DNA of 64,000 nucleotides from Streptomyces sp. NBC_00683 (GCF_036226745.1 NZ_CP109013.1:1116001-1180000), one strand, 5' to 3'. Positions 43,250-52,879 are shown, counted from the first letter of the stretch. The notes: generated by a model not told the origin, from the sequence alone. Program-made: numbers and translations.

Positions 43250-43674
43250 GACAGGCCGTCCTGGGCGCGGGCCGGAACGGACATACTCTGCTGGCCGAGC
43301 TTCATGGCCTGGCGGGCCATGGCGCCCGCAACCACACCCATGGGCATGTCGTCAGTGCCCGCAGCCGCGATCAGAGTGTTGTCCCCGGCCGGCATGACCA
43401 TATAGATGCCGTGCTCGTTCTGCGTGGTCGCGGTGACGAGCGGTGTGTTCTCCGGCTGGCCCAGGGCCGTATTGGTGGCAGCCCGGGCCGCAGCGTAGAA
43501 AGCGGACGTCATCGCGCCTATGCCTTCCGCGTCGTCCCGCCCCAGATTCTCCGAGGTGGCCTGGACCATGCCGTCGCGGGTCATCGTCAGGGCATGCAGA
43601 ACGCCCTTGATCTCGGTGATGGGTTTCAGGTACCAGGCGGCCTGATCGGGCTGGCTGTAGTTGTTGAGCGTCAC
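43246..43674 (-). CDS. cvnB: Conservon roadblock/LC7 protein CvnB
   Basis: A 142-residue roadblock/LC7 domain protein (IKGVLHALTMTRDGMVQATS, then GMVMPAGDNTLIAAAGT-like strand text). Roadblock proteins are regulators of small GTPases such as MglA/CvnD. GTG 43674 overlaps the cvnA stop by 4 bases. Confidence 0.93.
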   Translation of the reverse strand: MTLNNYSQPDQAAWYLKPITEIKGVLHALTMTRDGMVQATSENLGRDDAEGIGAMTSAFYAAARAATNTALGQPENTPLVTATTQNEHGIYMVMPAGDNTLIAAAGTDDMPMGVVAGAMARQAMKLGQQSMSVPARAQDGLS

Positions 43675-45089
43675 GGTGTTTCCTCCGAATCGGTGGTTGC
43701 TCGGCCGCTGGCCAGCCCCTCCTGGAAGTCGTTCCAGGTGTCCTGGGCACGGCGAGGATCCTGGGGCCGGTACCGGGGAGCGACATCCTCGGTGGCTGAT
43801 ACCGCAGCGGTGCGCCTGTTGCGCTGAGGCAGTTCTGGCGCGGCGTCAGCAGCAGCGGCCGGGCTGCGGCTCGGCTCGGAGGATGCGGGCTGGGCAGGGA
43901 CGGAGCGCTTGCGGACCTGGGGTGCCGAGGCGGGCAACGGAGCCATCGCGGAAGGGGGCTTCGCCTCCTCGTTCATCGAGGTGAGCAGGTTCGGCGGAAT
44001 CGACAGCACGGCACGCACCCCTCCGTAGGCGGATTGGTGATTGATGGAGACGGCGAAGCCGTAGTCGGCCACCAGCCGGCCGACCGCGGCAAAGCCCTGC
44101 GACGGTGGGTCACCGAGCTCGGTGAGCATCACTTCCTGCTGGTCTCCCGACAGCAGGCGCGTCCCGCGGATGGTCGCCTCCGCGGTCATACCGGTGCCCG
44201 AGTCGTCGAACGTGATGCACACGTTGCCGTTCCCGGTCTGGATCACGCTGACCTCCACCATCAGGTCGTCGCGTGAATGCTCCAGCGCATTGGCCATCAG
44301 CTCCGCGCAGGCCATCGCGATGGGCTCGGCGGCACGTCCGACGACGCCGATGTCGGAGGACCGGAGCCGGGAGATGATCTGGATGCGTTCGAAGCCGCGC
44401 AGTCGCGAGGAAGCACCACCGATGATCTCGGTCACGTACGTGTCCTTGCGGACGTGCCCCGGCCAGGCCCCGTACGCCACGGCGGATTTCTGCAGGAGCC
44501 GCAGAAGCTGCTCGTTGAGGTGGTCCGCCTGGAGCAGCCTGCTGGTCAGGCTCTGCGGAGCGCTGAACTCGTGCTGCAGCTCGTCGATCTCCGTCTGCAG
44601 ACGGTAGGAGAGCGCCTGCGCGTCCTGGTTCGTACCTCGCAGGGCAGCCCGGGCGGCAGCGTCCACACGGCGTCGTTCCTTGAGCAGACTGACGGATACG
44701 TGCTCGAGTACGGAGTCCAGGAGAAGCCCGTCGTCGGAACCGGCGAAGTTCTCGTGCAGCAGGCCAGGAACGGGATGGTGCGAACTGATCAGATTCAGTG
44801 CCAGCGCGGGCAGCCGCGCGGAGACGAGGTGACGTACCTCGTCGCGGAAATCGGCCGCATAGGCTTCGACCTCGTCGGCGTGGGTCTCAGCGGATTTCCT
44901 TTCCTTCGCTGCCGTCAGCGCACGCCCTTCGGCATCTCGCATACGGGATTCAAAGCCGTCGCGGGCAGATTCATATTCCTTGCCGCGCCGTATGTGTTTC
45001 TTGCGCGAGCGTGCCAGCAGCACCACAGCGACGGCCAAAAGGACTGTCACGGCGCCGAGTGCTATGGCGGATTCTGATACCAAGGTCAC
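43671..45089 (-). CDS. cvnA: Conservon sensor kinase-like protein CvnA
   Basis: A 472-residue membrane-anchored protein. One N-terminal transmembrane helix (IALGAVTVLLAVAVVLLARS, about 9-28) is followed by a coiled coil (about 38-75) and a helical region. An HATPase_c domain then shows the N-box AMACAELMANALEHS and the G-box TFDDSGTGMTAEA. No typical phosphorylatable His box is evident, as in other CvnA proteins. The C-terminal 100 residues are a disordered Pro/Ala-rich tail. It lacks the large extracytoplasmic nitrate-sensing domain present in some CvnA proteins. GTG 45089 opens the operon cvnA-B-C-D-P450. Confidence 0.92.
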   Translation of the reverse strand: MTLVSESAIALGAVTVLLAVAVVLLARSRKKHIRRGKEYESARDGFESRMRDAEGRALTAAKERKSAETHADEVEAYAADFRDEVRHLVSARLPALALNLISSHHPVPGLLHENFAGSDDGLLLDSVLEHVSVSLLKERRRVDAAARAALRGTNQDAQALSYRLQTEIDELQHEFSAPQSLTSRLLQADHLNEQLLRLLQKSAVAYGAWPGHVRKDTYVTEIIGGASSRLRGFERIQIISRLRSSDIGVVGRAAEPIAMACAELMANALEHSRDDLMVEVSVIQTGNGNVCITFDDSGTGMTAEATIRGTRLLSGDQQEVMLTELGDPPSQGFAAVGRLVADYGFAVSINHQSAYGGVRAVLSIPPNLLTSMNEEAKPPSAMAPLPASAPQVRKRSVPAQPASSEPSRSPAAAADAAPELPQRNRRTAAVSATEDVAPRYRPQDPRRAQDTWNDFQEGLASGRATTDSEETP

Positions 45090-46065
45090 GGGAGAGGGGT
45101 CCTAGGGTCGGGTTCGAGCTTCCGGGAACTTGCCCGGCGGACACGTCGGCCGCAGAAAGGCAGGCTGCCATTTCCGCATACGCCTGGAGGGCCTGTCGGG
45201 CCCGTGGTCGAGCGGGGCATCCATGGGGTGTGAATGATCCGTGAAGATTGAGCAAGCGGAGGCGACCCTGCCGATCCTCGGTCGCCGAGGTGGCGCGGAG
45301 CGAATGAAGACAGCCGCGGAGGCGGCGCCGCGATGCTCGGCGGGTTCTCCCGGTCGACTATCGAACGCCACGTCACCACCACTGCCACGACAGGCCTTCC
45401 GATGGGCCACAGGGCCGTCTCCGGCCGTCGGTAACAGGGCGTCAGAATCCATCAGGGCTCCGTTGAGGACGGGGTCGTCGCAGGCGATATCCGGGCTCTC
45501 CGCCATCAAGCGGAGTGGTGCAGCAGCGACCTGGCATGCCAAATCGCCGTCATTGTACGGGGGTTGAAGCGCTTGCGCAGGGTGGGGCGAGTGCGACAAC
45601 CGGAGCCTATTCAGGGCGAAGTGGATCATCGCTGCAGCGGCCCCTGTCGCGGAAGGGAGCATCCTCCCCGCACGCCCTGGGCAGTTCATCACCGCTCACC
45701 GGAGGGCGAGAGCACGGCTGCGCCAACTCGGATATCCATAGGCGGGTTGGTGGTTGTTCCGTGATTACGGTCGGGTGAGGTGCGGCCGATCGCGGACGCG
45801 TGGGGAGTTGCTACGAACGGAGCCGGATGAAAAACTCGGGCCCCCGTTCGATAACGATGCTGCTGCTGACCGGAGATGAAACGGCCCAGGCCCGGTAGGG
45901 GCAGGAGACAGCCCGTCAGGGGTCTCTGTTCAGCGCTGCACCGGCTTTATGTCACCCGCTCCCCGGTCCGTGAGAACCATGGAATCCCGGACGTGCCTGA
46001 ATTCATGGACACCTCGGACGACGGGCCAGGGAAGGGAACGGGTCCTGATCCCGCACTCGCATGTG
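45090..46065. other. 976-base region without a convincing gene
   Basis: Between cvnA and the DUF998 gene. Frames of about 65-195 codons exist on both strands but overlap one another, lack ribosome binding sites and show no family features. GC content is visibly lower than in neighbouring genes. The conservon promoter must lie in its left part. I cannot exclude a decayed gene or a small RNA. Confidence 0.5.
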
Positions 46066-46746
46066 TCAACGGCGGAGCACGCCCGCAGGGCCTCCGCCCT
46101 GCTCCTCGTCGCGATCGGTCTGTCGTACGCAGGAGAGGACCACCACGAGCGGCCAGAACGACTGCGCGAAGGTCAGGACGCGCTCGGCGGCTCCAGCCGT
46201 GTCGTGGGCGAACAGTGCCATCAAGAACCAGACACCGCCGATCCACATCAGCACGGTCGCCATGAACGAGGGACCTGGGCGCAGACCCCACGGCGCGCTC
46301 CGGTCCGGTGGCGTGCCGGTCGGACGCCGCTCGCTCGCACGGCGTTGGCCCGGGGCTCGCCGCACCGCCAGAATCGGCCACACGGCGAGAAGCGAGAAGC
46401 CGACCGCCACCACCGCGCCATGGTCCAGCGAGCCCCCGCTGCTCGGCGCCGGAAACAGGACCAGCAACATCGCCGACACTCCGCCGCCGGCCAGCGCCAC
46501 ACGTCCGGGGGATGCTGCGGACCGCAGCCCGCAGGCGGTGATCACGTGGCAGGCGCCCAAGGCCACCAGGGCCGAGGTCATCACCCAGTACCCGTCAGCA
46601 CCCCTGGCGGCAAGGGTGCTGATCGTTCGCGAGGCGGGATCGTAGTCGCGCCCGTGGAGCACGGCCGAGATCGCCCAGCCGCCGACCAGCAGAATCGGAG
46701 CGCACACCGAGGAGAAAAGGGCCCACCAGGGGACAGACCGGCGCAT
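46066..46746 (-). CDS. DUF998 family membrane protein
   Basis: A 226-residue integral membrane protein with about six hydrophobic helices (ALFSSVCAPILLVGGWAISA, VMTSALVALGACHVITACGL, MLLVLF, VVAVGFSLLAVWPILAV, MWIGGVWFLMALFAHD, FWPLVVVLSC). The early motif YDPASRTISTLAARGADGYW and the charged Arg/Pro loop at about 135-155 are typical of DUF998. The function is unknown. ATG 46746 is chosen from homologue-like N-termini; in-frame starts up to 46788 exist and no start has a strong ribosome binding site. Confidence 0.8.
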   Translation of the reverse strand: MRRSVPWWALFSSVCAPILLVGGWAISAVLHGRDYDPASRTISTLAARGADGYWVMTSALVALGACHVITACGLRSAASPGRVALAGGGVSAMLLVLFPAPSSGGSLDHGAVVAVGFSLLAVWPILAVRRAPGQRRASERRPTGTPPDRSAPWGLRPGPSFMATVLMWIGGVWFLMALFAHDTAGAAERVLTFAQSFWPLVVVLSCVRQTDRDEEQGGGPAGVLRR

Positions 46747-46838
46747 CAGAGCACCGTAGAACATCCCGTCACTCGGTTCTCGGCGCACACGCGGCCCACG
46801 GGCCGTTCAGCAAGGTGGCCCCGCACCGCCCGCCCCGC

Positions 46839-46865
46839 CCCGCCCCGGTGGAGTGCCGGGGCGGG
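46839..46865 (-). terminator. Hairpin terminator after the aldehyde dehydrogenase gene
   Basis: CCCGCCCCGG (46839-46848) pairs with CCGGGGCGGG (46856-46865) around a 7-base loop, 18 bases after the stop codon in the direction of transcription. Confidence 0.6.
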
Positions 46866-46882
46866 CGACGGATTCCCCGATG

Positions 46883-48322
46883 TCAGAGCGACGTCATGAC
46901 GTGCTTGATCCGGGTGTAGTCCTCGAAGCCGTACGCCGAGAGGTCCTTGCCGTAGCCGGACTTCTTGAACCCGCCGTGCGGCATCTCGGCGACGAGCGCC
47001 ATGTGGGTGTTGATCCACACGCAGCCGAAGTCGAGGTTCTTGGACATCCGCATCGCGCGGGCGTGGTCCTTGGTCCACACCGAGGAGGCCAGCGCGTACT
47101 CGACGCCGTTGGCGTACTCGAGCGCCTGGGCCTCGTCCGTGAACGACTGGACGGTCATGACGGGACCGAAGACCTCGTTCTGGATGATCTCGTCGTCCTG
47201 CTCGAGGCCGGAGACGACGGTCGGGGCGTAGAAGTAGCCCTTGTCGCCGACCCGGTGGCCGCCCGCCTCCACCTTGGCGTGCTCGGGGAGCCGCTCGATG
47301 AACCCGCTGACCTGCGCCAGCTGGCCCGCGTTGTTGAGCGGGCCGAACAGCACGTCCTCGTCGTCCGGCAGGCCGGTCTTCGTGTCGGCGGCCGCCTTGG
47401 CGAGCGCGGTGACGAACTCGTCGTGGACGGACTCGTGGACCAGGATGCGGGTCGCGGCCGTGCAGTCCTGGCCGGCGTTGAAGAATCCGCCCACCACCAG
47501 GTCCTCGACCGCCTTCGCCAGGTCGGCGTCCTCGAAGATCACCGCCGGGGCCTTGCCGCCGAGCTCCAGGTGGACGCGCTTGACGTCCTTGGCGGCGCTC
47601 TGGGCGACCTGGATGCCGGCGCGTACCGAGCCGGTGATCGAGGCCATCGCGGGCGTGGGGTGCTCCACCATCAGGCGGCCGGTCTCGCGGTCGCCGCAGA
47701 CCACGTTGAAGATTCCGCGGGGCAGGTCCAGCTCGTCGAGGACACCGCCGATGATCTCGGCCATCAGCACCGTGGACGCCGGGGTGGTGTCCGAGGGCTT
47801 GAGCACCACCGCGTTGCCGGCCGCGAGCGCGGGGGCGAACTTCCACACCGCCATCAGCAGGGGGTAGTTCCACGGCGCGACCTGGGCGCACACACCGACC
47901 GGCTCACGGCGGATGATGGAGGTCAGGCCCTCCATGTACTCGCCGGCCGAGCGGCCCTCCAGCAGCCGCGCCGCGCCCGCGAAGAAACGGACCTGGTCGA
48001 TGGCGGGGGCGAGTTCCTCGCTGAGGGTGAGGTGGAGCGGCTTGCCGGTGTCCCGGCTCTCGGCGGCGACCAGCTCGTCGGCCCGTGCCTCCATCGCGTC
48101 GGCGATCTTCAGCAGTGCGCGCTGTCGCACGGACGGTGTGGTGTCGCGCCAGACGGGGAATGCCGCGGCTGCGGCGGCCATCGCCGCGTCGACGTCTGCC
48201 GCCCCCGAGAGCGGTGAGGTCGCGTAGACGTCGCCGGTGGCGGGGTCCACCACATCGAGCGTGCGACCGTCAGAGGCATCGGCGAGCGCACCGTCGATGT
48301 AGTTGCGGAACGTGGTGCTCAT
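46883..48322 (-). CDS. Aldehyde dehydrogenase, probable gamma-aminobutyraldehyde dehydrogenase
   Basis: A 479-residue NAD(P)-dependent aldehyde dehydrogenase. The Rossmann motif is ITGSVRAGI, the general-base glutamate is in HLELGGKAP, and the catalytic cysteine is in FFNAGQDCTAATRI. The C-terminal GFKKSGYGKDLSAYGFEDYT resembles 4-aminobutyraldehyde dehydrogenases of putrescine catabolism (PatD/PuuC-like). It is 17 bases downstream of the NTF2-like gene and in one direction with the NCS1 permease. Substrate choice within the family is not certain from sequence. Confidence 0.88.
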   Translation of the reverse strand: MSTTFRNYIDGALADASDGRTLDVVDPATGDVYATSPLSGAADVDAAMAAAAAAFPVWRDTTPSVRQRALLKIADAMEARADELVAAESRDTGKPLHLTLSEELAPAIDQVRFFAGAARLLEGRSAGEYMEGLTSIIRREPVGVCAQVAPWNYPLLMAVWKFAPALAAGNAVVLKPSDTTPASTVLMAEIIGGVLDELDLPRGIFNVVCGDRETGRLMVEHPTPAMASITGSVRAGIQVAQSAAKDVKRVHLELGGKAPAVIFEDADLAKAVEDLVVGGFFNAGQDCTAATRILVHESVHDEFVTALAKAAADTKTGLPDDEDVLFGPLNNAGQLAQVSGFIERLPEHAKVEAGGHRVGDKGYFYAPTVVSGLEQDDEIIQNEVFGPVMTVQSFTDEAQALEYANGVEYALASSVWTKDHARAMRMSKNLDFGCVWINTHMALVAEMPHGGFKKSGYGKDLSAYGFEDYTRIKHVMTSL

Positions 48323-48339
48323 AGAAGCGTTTCTCCTGC

Positions 48340-48741
48340 TCAGACGGCGGTACGGGCGGACAGGTGCTCGTGGACGGCGGTCCAGCGGCCTTCGTCGGCG
48401 CGGGTGAAGACGATCGTCTCCCGCTCCTGGACCGTCTCCTCGCCGGCCTCGGTGGCGACCCGGGTCTCCACGTCGTGGCTGAAGACGGCCGTGTCGCCGA
48501 AGTGCTGGATCAGCTGTGCGGACGAGGTACAGCCGAGGATGCGGAAGCCGTCCTGCTCCACCCACCGCTGCCAGAGCGCGCGGTACTCGGCCGTGGAGCC
48601 GAGCCGCTCCGGGGTGGTGTGGAAGACGAAGGTCGCGTCCGGGGCGAAGGCGCCGAAGTAGTCGTCGAGACGGCCCTCGGCGAAGGCCGCGACGAGCGCG
48701 TCGGCGGCGGCCCGGATTTCCTGGACGGTGGTGGTGCTCAT
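48340..48741 (-). CDS. NTF2-like / SnoaL-type protein
   Basis: A 133-residue protein of the NTF2-like fold (VQEIRAAADALVAAFAEGRL with DDYFGAFAPDATFVFHTTPE, then VFSHDVETRVATEAGEETV and ERETIVFTR). These form cone-shaped beta sheets and act either as small enzymes or as ligand-binding subunits. No catalytic residues can be assigned with confidence. It is tightly linked to the aldehyde dehydrogenase downstream and the permease upstream, so it probably belongs to the same catabolic pathway. Confidence 0.82.
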   Translation of the reverse strand: MSTTTVQEIRAAADALVAAFAEGRLDDYFGAFAPDATFVFHTTPERLGSTAEYRALWQRWVEQDGFRILGCTSSAQLIQHFGDTAVFSHDVETRVATEAGEETVQERETIVFTRADEGRWTAVHEHLSARTAV

Positions 48742-48818
48742 GCACAGCTCCTGGTCACGGGCGTTCCGGCGGGCGGTGCCGGAACGCCCGGCTTCGGTTA
48801 CGGGGTGTCGGCGAGGGT

Positions 48819-50354
48819 TCAGTGGGCCGCTGCGGGCTCCGTGACGGTCTCCTCGTCGCCGCCGGTGATCGGCGGCACGGAGGCGTCCGACGCCCGGACG
48901 AAGCGGGGGCCGGCCGGTCCGTAGACGGCGCGCGGCTCGGGGAACGCTGCGAGCAGGGCGAGGTGGAGCACGGTCGCGAGGACGAGGCCGACCGGCAGCG
49001 AGATGTCCGTGCCGTTGGCGAGGTTGCCGAGCGGGCCGACGAACTGGCCGGGCAGGTTGGTGAAGAGGAGGGCCACGACGGCGGAGACGAGCCACGTGGC
49101 CATCCCGCGCCAGTTCCAGCCGTTCGTGAACCAGTAGCGGCCGCCGCGCTGGCGGCGGTTGAAGACCTGCAGCGCCTCGGCGTCGTACCAGCCGCGCCGG
49201 GTGACGTACCCGAGCGCCATGACGATCATCCACGGTGCGGTGCAGGTGATGATCAGCGTGGCGAAGGTGGAGATGGACTGGGCGAGGTTGAGCGCGAAGC
49301 GGCCGACGAAGATGAACGCGATGGACAGGGCGCCGATGAAGAAGGTCGCCTGGACGCGGCTGAAGCGCGTGAAGACGCTGGAGAAGTCGAGGCCCGTGCC
49401 GTAGAGGGCCGTCGTGCCGGTGGAGAGGCCGCCGATCAGGGCGATCAGGCAGAGCGGCAGGAAGTACCAGCCGGGCGAGATCGCGAGCAGTCCGCCCACG
49501 TAGTTGGGGGCGGCCGGGTCGACGTACTTCGCGGCCTTCGACGCGATGATCGACGCGGTGGCCAGGCCGAAGAGGAAGGGCAGCAGGGTGGCGATCTGGG
49601 CGAGGAAGGCGGCCCCCATCACCCGGCGGCGCGGGGCCCCGGCCGGGATGTAGCGGGACCAGTCACCGAGGAAGGCGCCGAAGGAGACCGGGTTGGACAG
49701 CACGATCAGCGCGGCGCCGATGAACGACGGCCAGAACAGCGGGTCGGCGGTGGAGGCGAAGGCCCCCGCGTACCCGGGGTCGAAGTCGCCCGCGAAGGCG
49801 AAGGCACCGAGCACGAAGAGGGCCGACGCCGCGAGCACCGCGATCTTGTTGACCAGCAGCATGAACCGGAAGCCGTAGATGCAGACCACGAGGACGAGCC
49901 CGGCGAAGATCGCGTACGCGATGCCGTAGGTGACGTCCGACTCGGGGAGGTCGACGAGCCGGTGCGCGCCGCCGACGAGCGCGTCGCCGGAGGACCACAC
50001 CGAGATCGAGAAGAAGGCTATGGCGGTGAGCAGGGAGAGGAACGAGCCGACGACCCGGCCGTGCACGCCCAGGTGCGCGGAGGAGGAGACGGCGTTGTTC
50101 GTGCCGTTGGCGGGGCCGAACAGTGCCATGGGGGCCAGCAGCAGCGCACCCGCGACGAGGCCGAGGACGGTCGCCGCGAGACCCTGCCAGAAGGAGAGGC
50201 CGAAGAGGATCGGGAAGGCGCCCAGCACACAGGTCGCGAAGGTGTTGGCACCGCCGAAGGCGAGCCGGAACAGATCGATCGGGCGGGCCGTGCGGTCCTT
50301 GTCCGGGATCCTCTCGACACCATAGGTCTCGATTTCGGTGATCGAGGTCGTCAC
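48819..50354 (-). CDS. NCS1 family nucleobase/cytosine-type permease
   Basis: A 511-residue transporter with about 12 membrane helices. The start region (YGVERIPDKDRTARPIDLFR) and first helix with FGGANTFATCVLGAFPILFG are characteristic of NCS1 (Nucleobase:Cation Symport-1), as is the motif in helix 3 (GPANGTNNAVSSSAHLGVHG). PFSFGAFLGDWSRYIPA-type text in the middle also matches. GTG 50354 has GGAG 6 bases upstream and is preferred over ATG 50366. It is divergent from a PucR regulator, which in other bacteria controls purine and amine catabolism; the true substrate could be a related amine or heterocycle. Confidence 0.9.
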   Translation of the reverse strand: MTTSITEIETYGVERIPDKDRTARPIDLFRLAFGGANTFATCVLGAFPILFGLSFWQGLAATVLGLVAGALLLAPMALFGPANGTNNAVSSSAHLGVHGRVVGSFLSLLTAIAFFSISVWSSGDALVGGAHRLVDLPESDVTYGIAYAIFAGLVLVVCIYGFRFMLLVNKIAVLAASALFVLGAFAFAGDFDPGYAGAFASTADPLFWPSFIGAALIVLSNPVSFGAFLGDWSRYIPAGAPRRRVMGAAFLAQIATLLPFLFGLATASIIASKAAKYVDPAAPNYVGGLLAISPGWYFLPLCLIALIGGLSTGTTALYGTGLDFSSVFTRFSRVQATFFIGALSIAFIFVGRFALNLAQSISTFATLIITCTAPWMIVMALGYVTRRGWYDAEALQVFNRRQRGGRYWFTNGWNWRGMATWLVSAVVALLFTNLPGQFVGPLGNLANGTDISLPVGLVLATVLHLALLAAFPEPRAVYGPAGPRFVRASDASVPPITGGDEETVTEPAAAH

Positions 50355-50458
50355 GGGTGGCTCCATCTTCCGTTCATGCATGGGGACGGTCCCACAGTGT
50401 GTGGCCCATGCACGATCTTCGACAACTGTGCAGATCACGGAGCAGTAGGCTCTCTTCT

Positions 50459-51910
50459 GTGGCCAGCAACAAACTCACCGTCGAGGATCTGCTCTCCTTC
50501 CCCGCACTCCAGCTCACCGTGAAGGCCGGCGGCGACGGTCTGGGCCGGTCCGTGTCCTGGGCGCACGCCATCGAGCTCGCCGATCCGACACCCTGGCTCC
50601 TGGGCGCCGAGATGATCATGACGACGGGTCTGGCGGTGCCCCGTACCGCGGCCGGGCAGCGCGCCTACCTGGAGCGGCTGGACGATGCCGGGGTGTCCGC
50701 ACTCGCGCTCTCCGCACAGCTGCACATGCCCCCGCTGCACGACGCGTTCTTCCGCGCGGCCGAGGAGCGGGGCTTCCCGGTCCTCGAAGTGCCGCTCTCC
50801 GTGCCGTTCATCGCTGTCGCCCAGGAGGTGGCGGCCTCGGTCCAGGAGGACGCCAGGCACCGGCTGGGCGCACAGCTCCAGGTGTTCGGCTCGCTGCGCT
50901 GGCTGGTCGCCGAAGGCCTGGACACTCCGACACTCCTGCGCCGCCTGGAACGCCTGTCGGGTTACGACGTCTACCTGTGCACGCCGCAGGGCCGTCCGCT
51001 CCTGCCCGGCGTCCCCACCCCGGATCCCGGAGTCCTGCCCGCCTCCGTCGACGCCCCACCGACGATCCCCGGCGGATTCGTCCTCCCGGTTCCCGCGCCC
51101 GGCGGCCCGGCGGGCTTCCTCGTCGCGTACGAGCGTCAGGGCGCCCAGCCCGCGGGCATCGCCGTCGTCCAGCACATCGCCACCGTGGCGGCGCTGCGGC
51201 TGGCGATGGTGCGCAACGAGCGCGAGACCCTGCGCCGCGAGGGCGCGGAGACGCTGGCCGAACTGCTGCAGGAGGTGCTCGACCCGGAGGCGGCGCGCCG
51301 CCGGCTCGCCCGGCACGCGATCGAGGGCGACACCGTGCTCCTCGTGGTGCGCCACACCACGGACGAGGCGCTGCTGCTCTGCCTGGAGGACCATCCCCAT
51401 CTGCTGCTCACCTGGGGCGAGGACCGATACGTGCTGGGAGCGCCGGAGCTGGCGGCAGCCGTCGGTGAGCTGCCGGGCGTGGCGGCCGGGATGAGCCGCC
51501 CCTTTCTGCCGGGCGCCGCGCTGAAGGTCGCCCAGCGCGAGGCGCTCTGGGCGGTCTCCAAGGCCGCGGAGTCCGGCCGCCCCGTCGTCCGGTACGGCGA
51601 CGACTCGACCGGCCGGTGGCTGCCCGACGACCCCGCCGTCCTGACCGCACTCGTCGAGCATGTACTCGGCGAGGTCCTGCGCTACGACGAGGCCCACGAC
51701 TCGCAGTTGCTGGTGTCCGCACGCACCTGGATGGAACGCGACCGCCGCACGGAGACGGCTGCGGCTGCGCTCCACATCCACCCGAACACCCTCGCCTACC
51801 GCCTGCGCCGCTTCGGCACACTCGCCCGGCGCGACCTGGCGTCGACGGGCGCCCTGGCCGAGGTCTGGCTGGCGATCCAGGCAGCGGGAGCGCTCGGCCT
51901 CACCGACTGA
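50459..51910 (+). CDS. PucR family transcriptional regulator
   Basis: A 483-residue regulator. The N-terminal PucR ligand domain covers about 1-130 (LTVEDLLSFPALQLTVKAGG, PWLLGAEMIMTTG). A GGDEF-like fold lies in the middle, and the C-terminal HTH_30 domain contains ETAAAALHIHPNTLAYRLRR. GTG 50459 is chosen to match the usual family start (xxLTVEDLL); ATG 50408 would add 17 residues. It is divergent from the NCS1 permease-NTF2-ALDH operon by 104 bases and most likely activates it in response to the substrate. Confidence 0.88.
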   Translation: MASNKLTVEDLLSFPALQLTVKAGGDGLGRSVSWAHAIELADPTPWLLGAEMIMTTGLAVPRTAAGQRAYLERLDDAGVSALALSAQLHMPPLHDAFFRAAEERGFPVLEVPLSVPFIAVAQEVAASVQEDARHRLGAQLQVFGSLRWLVAEGLDTPTLLRRLERLSGYDVYLCTPQGRPLLPGVPTPDPGVLPASVDAPPTIPGGFVLPVPAPGGPAGFLVAYERQGAQPAGIAVVQHIATVAALRLAMVRNERETLRREGAETLAELLQEVLDPEAARRRLARHAIEGDTVLLVVRHTTDEALLLCLEDHPHLLLTWGEDRYVLGAPELAAAVGELPGVAAGMSRPFLPGAALKVAQREALWAVSKAAESGRPVVRYGDDSTGRWLPDDPAVLTALVEHVLGEVLRYDEAHDSQLLVSARTWMERDRRTETAAAALHIHPNTLAYRLRRFGTLARRDLASTGALAEVWLAIQAAGALGLTD

Positions 51911-51964
51911 CGGGGCGCGGGGCGGGGCAGGATCTGGGCGTACCTGGCGGGGCCGGTGACGGCG

Positions 51965-52879
51965 TCACGCCGCGGCCTCGTACTCGGCGACCCGGGCGAG
52001 GAGTTCGGCCCGGCCGATGGGGTCGGCCCGCGTCGCCGGTACGGTGCACGCGTGGGCTCCGGCGACCGCGCCGTAGAGGCCGCACCGCAGGGGCGGCTCG
52101 CCGGTCAGATGGCCGAGGAGATAGCCGGCCGCGAAGGCGTCGCCGGCACCGTTGGAGTCCACCACGGGTCCGGGGGGTGTGACGGCGGGGATGTGGCTCA
52201 GCTCCCCGTCGACCAGCAGGTACGCGCCCTCGGCCCCGGCCGTCGCGACGACCGCGCCGGCCCGGCCGCGCTCCGCCGTCCGGCGCATGGTCCCTTCCGT
52301 GTCCGTCAGGGCGGTGGTGGACAGGAAGACGATGTCCGCCTCGTGGGCGAAGGCCTCGTGGTAGGGGTTTGCACCGTCCCAGTTGTGCAGGTCGGTCGAG
52401 ATGCTCACGCCGCCCTCCCGCAGCTCGGGGAGGGCGAAGGCGCACGGGTAGGTGATGGAGACGTGGGCGTGGCGGCTCCTCGCGGCCAGGGCCCGGACCG
52501 TCGCCGGCGGCAGCCGGTCCTCCTCCCGCGAGCGGCTGTCGTCGTACAGGGACAGCCGCCGTCCGTCGGGGCCGACGAGATTGACCGCCCGCTTGGTGCC
52601 GCCGGGCAGGGGTACTTCGGTCAGTGCGATGCCCCGGTCCCTGTGCAGAGCGCGCACCAGGTCGCCCGCGTGGTCGTCGCCGATCATGTCGAGGTGGTGG
52701 GTCCGCAGGCCGAGCGCGCTCACCCCGAGAGCGACGAAGTCCCCGGTCTGCCCCGCCCGCGTCTCGATCCCCGGCCGCACCATGTAGCTGTCGGCGTAGG
52801 GCAGAGGCAGCTCGGGGACGTACACGATCGTGTCCACACCCGCGCCTCCGAGGACGAGCACGTCGGTCTCGGTGTTCAT
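51965..52879 (-). CDS. PfkB family carbohydrate kinase
   Basis: A 304-residue ribokinase-like kinase that transfers phosphate from ATP to a sugar or nucleoside. The first part contains VLVLGGAGVDTIVYVPELPL and the conserved GG-type substrate loop (TRAGQTGDFVALGVSALGLR). PfkB signature 2 is intact as DSNGAGDAFAAGY with the catalytic Asp. The substrate is not predictable, though adenosine/ribose-like kinases are close. The gene stands alone, with paired TTGC/GCAA repeats about 130-145 bases upstream, and is convergent with pucR. Confidence 0.88.
   Translation of the reverse strand: MNTETDVLVLGGAGVDTIVYVPELPLPYADSYMVRPGIETRAGQTGDFVALGVSALGLRTHHLDMIGDDHAGDLVRALHRDRGIALTEVPLPGGTKRAVNLVGPDGRRLSLYDDSRSREEDRLPPATVRALAARSRHAHVSITYPCAFALPELREGGVSISTDLHNWDGANPYHEAFAHEADIVFLSTTALTDTEGTMRRTAERGRAGAVVATAGAEGAYLLVDGELSHIPAVTPPGPVVDSNGAGDAFAAGYLLGHLTGEPPLRCGLYGAVAGAHACTVPATRADPIGRAELLARVAEYEAAA

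Noticed and set aside
45102..45692. A 196-codon minus-strand frame upstream of cvnA
   Set aside because: It has no ribosome binding site, no recognisable domain, and overlaps equally good frames on the other strand.
45876..46265. A 129-codon plus-strand frame beside the DUF998 gene
   Set aside because: It is Arg-rich and overlaps the DUF998 coding sequence in antisense; no start signal.
48516..50522. A 668-codon plus-strand frame
   Set aside because: It is antisense to the NCS1 permease and NTF2-like genes; its sequence is Glu/Arg/Gly-rich with no family features.
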